Below are positions 13,855-22,044 of a stretch of DNA of 27,471 nt, piece after piece. The stretch is from IMG/VR virus record IMGVR_UViG_3300044640_001275, positions 1 through 27,471 of that record, one strand, 5' to 3'. The position numbers and the translations under genes are program-made. Under the pieces are notes generated by a model. That model did no database searches, was not told the DNA's origin, and worked only from the letters and a program-made list of their open reading frames with translations. This DNA comes from a virus. Every line of letters begins with the position of its first letter. The stretch's first letter is position 1.

Positions 13855-16653
13855 ATGATAACACAAGAAGAAATTAAAAGTTTCCTAGAAGGGAACGATT
13901 CAGAGGAGCATATTGTTTCCGTAGAGTTTGATTATATATCAGACCACATTTTCAAAATTAAAGAAGTACCGGGAAAGGGTAAAGTTATTCAACAAGATTC
14001 ACTCATTGCGTTTGCTTGGGTTGGTGATCTACGTGGTCTTAATTTTTACGAAGGATCCAAGGCGTTACAGAAACAAGCCATGGGTAAATACGGTATCCTA
14101 ATAGAAAAACTCCGAACAGATGGTAATGAACGATTAGAGAATGGTTTAACTTTTATGGTTAAATCAATCAAAGGTTATCGTTCGTTAATTCAATTTTTCC
14201 GTGATGGAGGAATTGATCCGTGGGGAGAAAAGACAAAAGATAAAATCCTAATGGTATCACCTGTGGAACAATACCTCATCTCAAAAGAGAAACGATTGTT
14301 CAAAGGATTTGAAGAATATAATGACATCACAAGATTTGTATTTGACCTTGAGACGACCGCATTAGAACCAAAGGATGGTCGTATATTCATGATTGGGATG
14401 AAAACAAATAAAGGGTTCCAAAAAGTTATTGAGTGTTCAAATGAGGATGAGGAACGAGCGGGTATTGTGGAATTCTTCAGAACAATAGACCAACTTAAAC
14501 CATCTATCATCGCAGGATATAACTCGGCAAACTTTGACTGGTTTTGGATCTTTGAAAGATGTAAGGCGTTAAATTTAGATATTAAGAAGATTGCAATATC
14601 AATGAACGCCAAGAAAACAATCTCACAGAAAGAATCAATGTTAAAGTTAGCAAACGAGGTTGAGAGATTTAACCAAGTTCAAATGTGGGGTTATAACGTA
14701 ATTGATATTATTCACTCAGTTCGTAGATCACAAGCAATCAATTCAAATATTAAAGAGGCGGGATTAAAGTATATTACCAAATATATTGATGCCGAAGCAC
14801 CCGATCGTATCTACATTGACCACACAAGTATCGGTCCAATGTATGCGGAAAAGGATGAGTATTGGTTGAACACCGAAAATGGTAAATACAAAAAAGTCGG
14901 TATTGATTCAAAGGTAGATGAGATATGTGTGAGACGAGGAGATATATACCTTAAAACAACAGGGGACGATATCGTTGAGCGTTATCTTGACGATGACCTT
15001 GAGGAGACGTTGATTGTGGATGACGAGTTCAACCAAGCAACTTTTCTATTAGCATCTTTGGTTCCAACAACTTATGAGAGAGCATCCACAATGGGTACCG
15101 CAACATTATGGAAAATGGTAATGTTGGCTTGGTCATACAAATATGGTTTGGCAATCCCCAAGAAAGAAGAAAGAAGAAACTTTGTTGGTGGTCTTTCACG
15201 ATTACTTAAAGTAGGGTACTCTAAGGACGTTCTTAAGCTTGACTACTCGTCACTATACCCATCCATTCAGTTAGTTCACGACGTGTTCCCTGAGTGTGAT
15301 ATAACGGGTGCAATGAAGGGGTTATTAACTTATTTCCGTAACTCTCGTATCATGTATAAGAATTTAGCTGCGGAATATAAGGATATTGATAAAAAGAAAT
15401 CAACATCTTATGACCGTAAACAATTACCAATTAAGATCTTCATCAACGCATTCTTCGGATCGTTATCGGCACCACAGGTATTCCCATGGGGGGATATTGA
15501 TATGGGAGAACAGATTACTTGTACGGGTAGACAATACTTAAGACAAATGTTAAACTTCTTTAGTAAGAGAGGGTATAGTCCTTTGGTATGTGATACAGAT
15601 GGTATGAACTTCTCATTACCTGAGGGTGGTGTTGATGATAGAGTTTATATCGGTAAAGGAAAAAATTGGTTGGTTAAGGAAGGTAAAGAATATCGTGGGT
15701 ATAATGCTGATGTTGCTGAGTTTAACGATATCTTTATGAAAGGTGAGATGGGACTTGATTGTGACGGTACTTGGGATTCTTGTATTAACTTGGCTCGTAA
15801 GAACTATGCAACGATGGAACACAACGGTAAAGTTAAACTAACAGGTAATAGTATTAAATCCAAGAAGATGCCAAAATATATTGAGAAGTTTTTGGATAAA
15901 GGGGTTAAACAATTACTTAGAGGTGAGGGTAAAGAATTTATTGAGTGGTATTACGAATACATACAAAAGATATTTGACCAGAGAGTTCCATTAGCTGAGA
16001 TTGCATCCAAATCAAAAGTTAAGTTATCTATTGATGATTATATTAAACGTAGTAAACAAACCACAAAGGCAGGTAGTCTTAACTCACGAATGGCTCATAT
16101 GGAACTTCTTATAAAGGATGGTATACAAGCAAATCTTGGTGATATGATTCTTTATGTTAATAATGGAACAAAGGCAACTCACGGTGATGTTCAGAAAGTT
16201 AACAAACCAAAAAAAGGATGGTCACAATCTGATTTGGATAATATGATGGAAGGATATGGTAAAATACCTCGTGAAATGGTTGAATCATACGTTCAACTTA
16301 ATTGTTATAGAATTGAACCATCTGATTTAGAAAATAACCCTGAAATGTTAGGTGAATATAATATACAAAGAGCAATTGCAACATTTAACAAACGTGTGGA
16401 ACCTTTGATGATTGTGTTTGATGATGAAGTTAGAGACACATTGTTAGTAAAGAATCCTGAAGAAAGAAGTTTTTATACAACAGATCAATGTAAATTAATT
16501 AATGGTAAACCATTTAGTCCTGAAGACCAAGATGATGTTTATGAGAACTTAATCAAGATGGAGCAAGGTGAAATTGACTTTTGGAATCGTGTTGGTATTG
16601 ACCCTAATTACATTTATGAATTTGCTGAAGAAGGGTGGGAAGAATTCGTATGA
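13855..16653 (+). CDS. Family B DNA polymerase with 3'-5' exonuclease
   Basis: A 932-residue replicative polymerase, slightly longer than T4 gp43 (898). Proofreading motifs: Exo I FDLETT (D164, E166), Exo II YNSANFDWF (N223, D228) and Exo III YLDDD (Y377, D381). Polymerase motifs: A, LDYSSLYPSI (D463); B, KIFINAFFGSLS (527-538), where the usual NSxYG reads NAFFG; C, CDTDGMNF (D580, D582). All metal-binding acidic residues expected for both activities are present. The ATG at 13855 has no Shine-Dalgarno sequence. The gene has its own sigma70-like promoter and a leader hairpin. It ends 8 bases from the convergent minus-strand block. It would copy the phage genome with phage clamp and helicase proteins lying outside this window. 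Confidence 0.95.
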   Translation: MITQEEIKSFLEGNDSEEHIVSVEFDYISDHIFKIKEVPGKGKVIQQDSLIAFAWVGDLRGLNFYEGSKALQKQAMGKYGILIEKLRTDGNERLENGLTFMVKSIKGYRSLIQFFRDGGIDPWGEKTKDKILMVSPVEQYLISKEKRLFKGFEEYNDITRFVFDLETTALEPKDGRIFMIGMKTNKGFQKVIECSNEDEERAGIVEFFRTIDQLKPSIIAGYNSANFDWFWIFERCKALNLDIKKIAISMNAKKTISQKESMLKLANEVERFNQVQMWGYNVIDIIHSVRRSQAINSNIKEAGLKYITKYIDAEAPDRIYIDHTSIGPMYAEKDEYWLNTENGKYKKVGIDSKVDEICVRRGDIYLKTTGDDIVERYLDDDLEETLIVDDEFNQATFLLASLVPTTYERASTMGTATLWKMVMLAWSYKYGLAIPKKEERRNFVGGLSRLLKVGYSKDVLKLDYSSLYPSIQLVHDVFPECDITGAMKGLLTYFRNSRIMYKNLAAEYKDIDKKKSTSYDRKQLPIKIFINAFFGSLSAPQVFPWGDIDMGEQITCTGRQYLRQMLNFFSKRGYSPLVCDTDGMNFSLPEGGVDDRVYIGKGKNWLVKEGKEYRGYNADVAEFNDIFMKGEMGLDCDGTWDSCINLARKNYATMEHNGKVKLTGNSIKSKKMPKYIEKFLDKGVKQLLRGEGKEFIEWYYEYIQKIFDQRVPLAEIASKSKVKLSIDDYIKRSKQTTKAGSLNSRMAHMELLIKDGIQANLGDMILYVNNGTKATHGDVQKVNKPKKGWSQSDLDNMMEGYGKIPREMVESYVQLNCYRIEPSDLENNPEMLGEYNIQRAIATFNKRVEPLMIVFDDEVRDTLLVKNPEERSFYTTDQCKLINGKPFSPEDQDDVYENLIKMEQGEIDFWNRVGIDPNYIYEFAEEGWEEFV

Positions 16654-16661
16654 TGAGGTGT

Positions 16662-17012
16662 TTATAACATCTTCAAACCATCGGACGAAAGTATATACCA
16701 GTTACCCTGAACAAATTGAAATTGGACACAAGCTCCTTTTTCTAATAATAGTTCATCCCACTCCTCATCAATCTTACCCGTGTTAGGTTTAACTAAAACA
16801 CTAACCAATGATTTTATAATTATACGATTGGTGGTTTCAGAATTTAATAATATTTCTGATCCACCGATTGTTTTAACAATAATTAAATCTTCACCATTTG
16901 TGGTGTAATTTTTTTCTAACAAAATTAAATTATCGTATTTTGTATTATCTTCTATGACGATATTTTGTTTCATTATTGTTTTTCTTATAGGTACTTCTTT
17001 AATTATTGGCAT
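16662..17012 (-). CDS. Small hypothetical protein, possibly virion-associated
   Basis: A 116-residue protein with alternating hydrophobic/polar beta-like segments (IIVKTIGGSEILLN, TNRIIIKSLVSVLVKP) and a C-terminus FQFVQGNWYILSSDGLKML. The NWYILSSDG ending resembles short segments of phage fibre and decoration proteins, but no family is recognised. The ATG at 17012 lies one base after the stop of the neck-like gene, so it is translated from that transcript; an internal Met at residue 14 is an alternative start. It converges with the DNA polymerase gene. Its company suggests a head/tail accessory role, which is only a guess. Confidence 0.5.
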   Translation of the reverse strand: MPIIKEVPIRKTIMKQNIVIEDNTKYDNLILLEKNYTTNGEDLIIVKTIGGSEILLNSETTNRIIIKSLVSVLVKPNTGKIDEEWDELLLEKGACVQFQFVQGNWYILSSDGLKML

Positions 17013-17013
17013 A

Positions 17014-18138
17014 TTAAATAACGTATATTTGTCTTGGCATTGCTCTAAACTTAAGTGCCTTATTTAAATTCTCAGCAATTAACGCCTCACGTTCCATTAC
17101 CTTTTCAGGTTTCAATCTTGTTAGACGACCTTCAGCTCCAATTAACTCATCAATTAATTTTGTTTTTTCATCTTTGGCTTCAGTTGCCAAAGCGGCATAA
17201 TCCATAGTCAAATCACCATCAGGTGATTTAAGGTTACCACTGAATTTACCTCTTACTCTTGCCAATGTTTCTTTACAATATGCGATGAACCATCTTCTTA
17301 CCCAAACTTGAGCCGGATTATTAAGATCCAACCAACTAATTTTATCGTAAGGTACATCAGAAGGTAATTTAATAATATCAGGATTGTTTTTTAAACATGC
17401 GTCTCTATCTTCAGGACCAACATCGTAATACCAATACCAAACTCTACCTTTCATCATTGTAGAATTACCAAAGTCAAATTTACCTCCAGGTGTATTCATT
17501 AAGTGAACTGCCTTTTTACCCCCCGGTAATGCGGTTACTCTATATGTTAAATCACCTGAAATAATTCTTTTTTGAATATTGATCTCTTGCATTCTTAATA
17601 ACATATCAAATGCTGGCATCATAAAATAACTTCCTGCCATATTACCCATTTGTGCGAATCCACCGGCTCCACCAATACCACCACCAAATTCACCAAAACC
17701 AAATCCCGCACCAAACATTGAACTGTTTAAAGTTGCCGGTGTGAACCATAATAATTCGTTAAGTTCTCTGTTTTCAGGGATTTCATAAATCTGTTGGTTG
17801 GGAACTAATTGTATAAAATCTTTTTTAAGTACTGAATCGCCACCCGCTTGTAAACCTACGATCTTAGAATATGCGTAAGTGTATCGTGTTTCGTAATCTA
17901 AACTTCTTGTTGTGAACGCCTTTGATAATGATTGGGTGTCCATATTTAAATTATACAAATTAGTCCACTGAGATTCAGTTAACCAATCTTGTACGTATTG
18001 TGAATATTCGTCAATAGAAAATTCAAGAAGAGTGTCCATTTGTTCCTCTTCCAATTCTATACTTCTAAGTGGTGCACCTAAAACGTGTTTAACTTTTTTG
18101 TATAGTTCACTTCTTTGTGGTTCGCTTATTATTGACAT
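17014..18138 (-). CDS. Neck / head-completion protein, T4 gp13-like
   Basis: A 374-residue protein with the N-terminal pattern seen in T4-like neck proteins: KKVKHVLGAPLRSIELEEEQ, then MDTLLEFSIDEYSQYVQDWL (34-53), and DLNNPAQVWVRRWFIAYCKE, ending FRAMPRQIYVI. T4 gp13 (309 residues) sits between head portal and tail and is needed for head completion. This version has a Gly/Phe/Met-rich insert at residues 141-170 (FGAGFGFGEFGGGIGGAGG), probably a flexible loop. The ATG at 18138 follows a copy of the ATATTTAT element (18151-18160). It is on the minus strand, while the probable connector and sheath genes are on the plus strand. The gp13 call is by eye and moderate. Confidence 0.6.
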   Translation of the reverse strand: MSIISEPQRSELYKKVKHVLGAPLRSIELEEEQMDTLLEFSIDEYSQYVQDWLTESQWTNLYNLNMDTQSLSKAFTTRSLDYETRYTYAYSKIVGLQAGGDSVLKKDFIQLVPNQQIYEIPENRELNELLWFTPATLNSSMFGAGFGFGEFGGGIGGAGGFAQMGNMAGSYFMMPAFDMLLRMQEINIQKRIISGDLTYRVTALPGGKKAVHLMNTPGGKFDFGNSTMMKGRVWYWYYDVGPEDRDACLKNNPDIIKLPSDVPYDKISWLDLNNPAQVWVRRWFIAYCKETLARVRGKFSGNLKSPDGDLTMDYAALATEAKDEKTKLIDELIGAEGRLTRLKPEKVMEREALIAENLNKALKFRAMPRQIYVI

Positions 18139-18150
18139 ATGACTTTTATT

Positions 18151-18160
18151 AATAAATATC
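18151..18160 (-). promoter_or_regulatory. Recurring GATATTTATT element
   Basis: Minus-strand copy 12 bases before ATG 18138, in the 25-base gap after the SOD-fusion stop; it continues into a short palindrome, TTTATTAATAAA. Same orientation relative to its gene as the other copies. Confidence 0.4.
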
Positions 18161-18163
18161 TTA

Positions 18164-19252
18164 TTATTTTGTTCTTAACAAATATAACTCATTAACAAAT
18201 TCCCAATTTACATGGTTCCAAAAGTTATTGATGTATTCGTCACGTTTGTTACGATATTTTAAATAGTATGCGTGTTCCCACACATCAAGACCTAATAACG
18301 GGTATCCACCGTCCTTAACGACATTCATTAAAGGGTTATCTTGGTTAGGTGTGGATATAATCTTCAATCTATTGTTTTTAGTTAAAATTAACCAAGCCCA
18401 TCCAGATCCAAATCTATCTTTTGCTACCTGATTAAATTCGTCCTTTAATTTTTTAATATTTCCGTATTGTTTTGTAATTTTTTCAAACACTTCACCACTT
18501 GGTTTCTGTTTAGTTGGACTTAACATTTTCCAAAATAATGCGTGATTAAAAGCTCCACCAGCATTATTTCTAACTTTAGTGTCGTACTTACTAATGGTTT
18601 TAATTATGTCCTCTAATTCAACATCACCTTTCTTATTAGCAAGTGCATCGTTTAATTTTTTCACATAACCTTTATAATGTTTGTTGTAATGAACATCCAT
18701 AGTTTCAGGATCAACAAATTGTTTCATTGATGAATATGAATATGGTAATTTTTCAATACCAATTTTTTTCATCTCCATTATAAAATCTTTTTTAATGTTT
18801 TGTTTTTCAGAAATTAAAATTTGTTCGTTGATTAGATTAATTTTATTTTCTATACCTGTAAGTCCCTCAAAAACAAGTTCGTTAAATTGTGGGTATTCTT
18901 CTTCAAACATTTTAACTAATCTACCAGCATAAGCGTTTGCTTCATCTTCGTTTTGACCACCAATGTTAGGACCTTGTTCTCTGTTAAGAACGTTTCTTTG
19001 GTAAGCATGAACCCATTCGTGAGCCAATGTTCTCATTATATCACGATTCAATCTACCATCAGTTAAAACTTTAATACCATCTTCAGGGTGTTGACTACCT
19101 GTAGACATCCCCCCTATTTTTTGACCTACTAAATGAATAGTGATATCATTCTTTAATTGATAATTTCTTTGCAAAAATTTAATAAAGGTGTGAATTAACT
19201 CGTTATACTTAGAGTTAAGTCCTGAATTTGTACGTTTGATGCTTACTTTCAT
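18164..19252 (-). CDS. HExxH metallopeptidase-like domain fused to Mn-type superoxide dismutase
   Basis: A 362-residue two-domain protein. Residues 1-130 hold a zinc-peptidase-like helix MRTLAHEWVHAYQ (HEWVH, 78-82) followed by NEDEANAYAGRL (101-112), where a third ligand could lie. Residues 165-362 form a complete Fe/Mn superoxide dismutase: metal ligands His188 (DVHYNKHYKGYV), His237 (FNHALFW), Asp323 and His327 (GLDVWEHAYYLKYRNKRDEY). NNAGGAFNH with Gly in place of the FeSOD Gln, and Gln304 in TPNQDNPLM, are MnSOD-type features. The product would dismutate superoxide. No signal peptide is seen. It lies between the helicase and neck-like genes behind two copies of the recurring element. Whether the fusion is packaged, or the peptidase half is active, is unknown. 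Confidence 0.85.
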   Translation of the reverse strand: MKVSIKRTNSGLNSKYNELIHTFIKFLQRNYQLKNDITIHLVGQKIGGMSTGSQHPEDGIKVLTDGRLNRDIMRTLAHEWVHAYQRNVLNREQGPNIGGQNEDEANAYAGRLVKMFEEEYPQFNELVFEGLTGIENKINLINEQILISEKQNIKKDFIMEMKKIGIEKLPYSYSSMKQFVDPETMDVHYNKHYKGYVKKLNDALANKKGDVELEDIIKTISKYDTKVRNNAGGAFNHALFWKMLSPTKQKPSGEVFEKITKQYGNIKKLKDEFNQVAKDRFGSGWAWLILTKNNRLKIISTPNQDNPLMNVVKDGGYPLLGLDVWEHAYYLKYRNKRDEYINNFWNHVNWEFVNELYLLRTK

Positions 19253-19256
19253 TATT

Positions 19257-19286
19257 GATAAATATTATCAATAACATAAATATTTA
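19257..19286 (-). promoter_or_regulatory. Two recurring AATATTTAT elements upstream of the SOD fusion
   Basis: The 31-base gap between the helicase stop and ATG 19252 carries two ATATTTAT copies (minus strand, 19286-19276 and 19266-19258). The second sits in a dyad whose 7-base arms, ATTGATA and TATCAAT, flank AATAT. This is the only promoter-like region with a doubled element. Confidence 0.45.
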
Positions 19287-21047
19287 CCTTCTCTTATTAA
19301 TTAAGGTAAGGATTTCTTCCACAACATCACCAACGTTTTCAGGTTGTTGATCCCCCATTACTGTTCTAATGATTTCCTTTTTACGATTTAGGATATCATA
19401 TACCGCACCTTCTATTGTATTTTCATACAATGGGTAGTATACAAGTACGTTTGATTTTTGACCATAACGATATGCTCTATCTTCAGCCTGAGCGTGTTCT
19501 GCGGGAACAAATGATAGGTCATTCATAATAACAACCTCAGCTGCAGTTAAAGTTAAACCTACACCTGCAGCTTTTAAGTTTCCAACAAATACTTTAATTT
19601 TATCGTTCTCTTGAAACTCATCAACCGCATTTTGACGATGAGGTTTGGAACAACTACCATCTAAATAAACCGCCTGTTTACCAAAGTGTTGATAGATAGT
19701 TTGTAAAGTATCGGTGAAGTTAGTGAAGATTATAACTTTTTTACCTTGTTCAATGATATTCTCAGCAAACTCAATAGTTTGGTTTGTTTTCTCATTTGCG
19801 ATAACTTTTCTTACCTTCATCAATTTTGAGAACTGAACCGTAAGAGATGATGATTCATCTTTTTTATTGTCAAACCAATCATAATATTCTCCCATCAATT
19901 CTTCATACTCTTTTGATTTCAAACGAAGATATACTGGTGAAATAATTTTATCAGGAAGATCTAAAACATCTTCTTTTAATCTACGAAGAATTTGTTTTGA
20001 TGTACGATCACGTAATTCTTCTAAGTTGGATGCACCTGTTACGTTCCAAACTTTTCTTTTACCCGCCATAAATTGGTACCCCTGACAATAACGAATGGCA
20101 TAAGCCATCCAATTCTGAGCAACAGGTGATTCAATTATGTTTAATAAATTATAATAATTCATTGGACGAGATGTCATCGGAGTTCCTGTTAATAACCAAA
20201 CTCTTTTTATGTTCTTAACGTAATGATTAATAATTTTTGTTCTCTGAGCTTGTGGATTTGAGATCATATGTGCCTCATCTAAAATAACTAATTCAAATTC
20301 AGATTGATTCAATAAAGATTTACCTTTGTCTTTCATATCATGAAAGTTTTTAAGGATATCGTAGTTAACGATAACAAAATCAGATTCAGTTGAAAATTTC
20401 TTACCTTCTGCAATATATACAGATCTATCCGTATAATTTTCAATTTCACGTTGCCAGTTAATCTTTAGTGATGCGGGACAAATTATTAATATTTTCTTCG
20501 CTCCCGTTTCTAAAGCCGCGATAATTGTTGCGGTTGTTTTACCAAGACCCATATCATCAGCAAGAATGAATCGTCTTGATCCCGCCAATTTTTCTATTGC
20601 TTCTTTTTGATGATCCAATGGTGGTCGGTGATCATATTTGGAATAATCTACTTCAACTTTTTCAACATTGTGTGTTTTTATTAATGAAGATTTTGGAACC
20701 CAAAATTCTGTTAATGGATCCTTTTCAAAAAACTTACCCCAAATATGGTATGATTTTTCTTTTTCAACTAATAATTTTTCAATGTAAATTTTATCAGGTA
20801 TTTCCATCAAATATCTTTCTTCTGCAAACTTTTTTGCAAAATAAGTATCAAGGTCAACCCACTTACGAGCAACTTTAGGTGCCGTATCATAATAATTTAC
20901 GATGTAGTCCGCTTGAGTTCTTGTAGGATAAAACTTTTTACTTGTTTCTTTTTTTGTTTTTAGATACAATATATGATTATTGGCACCCGAATACGAGTCC
21001 AATAAGGATAGCGCCTTATGCTCTATTAATGATGGGGTAACTTCCAA
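19284..21047 (-). CDS. SNF2-family DNA helicase/translocase
   Basis: An SF2 ATPase. Counting from the TTG at 21047 (587 residues), motifs are Walker A ADDMGLGKT (163-171), DEAH (257-260), LLTGTP (285-290) and motif VI QAEDRAYRYGQ (520-530). The helicase C-terminal part includes KKVIIFTNFTDTLQTI and VGNLKAAGVGLTLTAA. The pattern fits SNF2/SMARCAL1-like annealing or fork-remodelling enzymes; in T4, UvsW does a comparable job in recombination-dependent replication. The frame stays open to a TTG at 21104, but the extra 19 residues come from the A/T-rich divergent promoter region and would leave no leader, so I prefer 21047. No ATG occurs before residue 81 of this numbering. The start remains uncertain; the function is secure. 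Confidence 0.88.
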   Translation of the reverse strand: MEVTPSLIEHKALSLLDSYSGANNHILYLKTKKETSKKFYPTRTQADYIVNYYDTAPKVARKWVDLDTYFAKKFAEERYLMEIPDKIYIEKLLVEKEKSYHIWGKFFEKDPLTEFWVPKSSLIKTHNVEKVEVDYSKYDHRPPLDHQKEAIEKLAGSRRFILADDMGLGKTTATIIAALETGAKKILIICPASLKINWQREIENYTDRSVYIAEGKKFSTESDFVIVNYDILKNFHDMKDKGKSLLNQSEFELVILDEAHMISNPQAQRTKIINHYVKNIKRVWLLTGTPMTSRPMNYYNLLNIIESPVAQNWMAYAIRYCQGYQFMAGKRKVWNVTGASNLEELRDRTSKQILRRLKEDVLDLPDKIISPVYLRLKSKEYEELMGEYYDWFDNKKDESSSLTVQFSKLMKVRKVIANEKTNQTIEFAENIIEQGKKVIIFTNFTDTLQTIYQHFGKQAVYLDGSCSKPHRQNAVDEFQENDKIKVFVGNLKAAGVGLTLTAAEVVIMNDLSFVPAEHAQAEDRAYRYGQKSNVLVYYPLYENTIEGAVYDILNRKKEIIRTVMGDQQPENVGDVVEEILTLINKRR

Positions 21048-21080
21048 AATTTTGTTTTTTATAAAAATAACAATAAAAAA

Positions 21081-21099
21081 GATATTTATCAATAAATAC
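21081..21099. promoter_or_regulatory. Divergent palindromic element, GATATTTAT plus GTATTTATT
   Basis: GATATTTATCAATAAATAC reads as the recurring element on both strands: GATATTTATC toward ATG 21106 and GTATTTATTG toward the helicase start. Lying between divergent genes, it could serve as a shared bidirectional promoter or operator. Confidence 0.45.
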
Positions 21100-21105
21100 G
21101 ACAAA

Positions 21106-21618
21106 ATGGCGAATAGAGTTCCTATAACAAGATTAGGTAAATTTTTTGGAGAAAACGATTTTAACCTTGAAGTTGAGATGGGTCAAGAGTGGTTAGTTGG
21201 TGATATGAATTACACTTGTGTGCTTTATAGAGTTGATAAAACCAAAACTAAAATTGACAACGTATATGGTGAAACAGTTAAAGATGGGATTAAATTTTTA
21301 CCCCCTGTTGAGTTTAACGCATATGTTGCGATTGCCGCACCTGAGAATAAATTTTTAGGTTCTACTAAAATGGATCAGTTTGAACCAGGAAATATTACAA
21401 TGTCAGTTTATTTAAAAACTTTAGAAGATTTAGAAATTGATATTCAATTTGGTGATTATGTTGGTTATTACGATACGGAAAGTTTTGTGAGATACTATAC
21501 CGTTGTTAATGATGGTCGTGTCACTTCAGATATAAAACATACTTATAAAGGGTATAAACCTTTTTATAGAACAATAATGGGATCACCTGTTGGTCCAAAT
21601 GAATTTAGAGGATTATGA
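21106..21618 (+). CDS. Probable head-tail connector/neck structural protein
   Basis: A 170-residue protein from ATG 21106. A longer frame from 20980 exists, but it runs over the helicase gene and the divergent promoter, and its first 42 residues look like non-coding translation. Sequence blocks are MANRVPITRLGKFFGENDFN, YTCVLYRVDKTKTKIDNVYGE, FEPGNITMSVYLKTLEDLEI and QFGDYVGYYDTESFVRYYTV. The regular beta pattern and the context (start of a plus-strand block leading to the sheath) suggest a connector or head-closure protein in the position of T4 gp14. I cannot confirm the family. It overlaps the next gene by 4 bases (ATGA), so the two are translationally coupled. Confidence 0.6.
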   Translation: MANRVPITRLGKFFGENDFNLEVEMGQEWLVGDMNYTCVLYRVDKTKTKIDNVYGETVKDGIKFLPPVEFNAYVAIAAPENKFLGSTKMDQFEPGNITMSVYLKTLEDLEIDIQFGDYVGYYDTESFVRYYTVVNDGRVTSDIKHTYKGYKPFYRTIMGSPVGPNEFRGL

Positions 21619-22043
21619 GAATAATAATTACTGAAGAACAGGAAGAGTTGTTAAAAAATAATATTAACGATTTAATCGGCAAAAAAGTTATGTGTTATTA
21701 TGACTTACACAGACATACTTTTTCTGTCACATATAAAGGACTTGTTATGTTAAAGGCTGACTATTTAAGATTAAGTGATGTTGAATTTAGAGTAAGAAAG
21801 GGTGGTAAACAAAAAGTTAGAGATGAACAAAGAAAAAATGTACACGCATTTGTAATTGGTCATTTAGATGATTATTGTGAGTTCCCTTGTGAAGATATTC
21901 CCCAACCTGAGTCAAATGAAGTAGTAACATATAATCCTTACAAATACGATTCCTTCGTAATCAAAAGTACTGAAGAACCAATTTATAAGGCAAATGAAAT
22001 TGAAATGATTAACATTAAAGATAAAATATTTTTAATAAACTAA
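21615..22043 (+). CDS. Hypothetical phage protein
   Basis: A 142-residue basic/acidic mixed protein starting MRIIITEEQEELL, with a compact middle part (LSDVEFRVRKGGKQKVRDEQRKNVHAFVIGHL) and two nearby cysteines (DYCEFPCED). No domain is recognised. Its ATG overlaps the previous stop by 4 bases and its stop is 1 base from the next ATG, so it is made together with two probable tail/connector proteins. That suggests a role in virion assembly, possibly as chaperone or minor component. This is context-based inference only. Confidence 0.6.
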   Translation: MRIIITEEQEELLKNNINDLIGKKVMCYYDLHRHTFSVTYKGLVMLKADYLRLSDVEFRVRKGGKQKVRDEQRKNVHAFVIGHLDDYCEFPCEDIPQPESNEVVTYNPYKYDSFVIKSTEEPIYKANEIEMINIKDKIFLIN

Positions 22044-22044
22044 C

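Noticed and set aside
20980-21105. A 42-residue N-terminal extension of the connector gene
   Set aside because: It overlaps the helicase coding region and the divergent promoter and has Lys/Ile/Phe-rich filler composition; ATG 21106 gives a normal start just after the recurring element.
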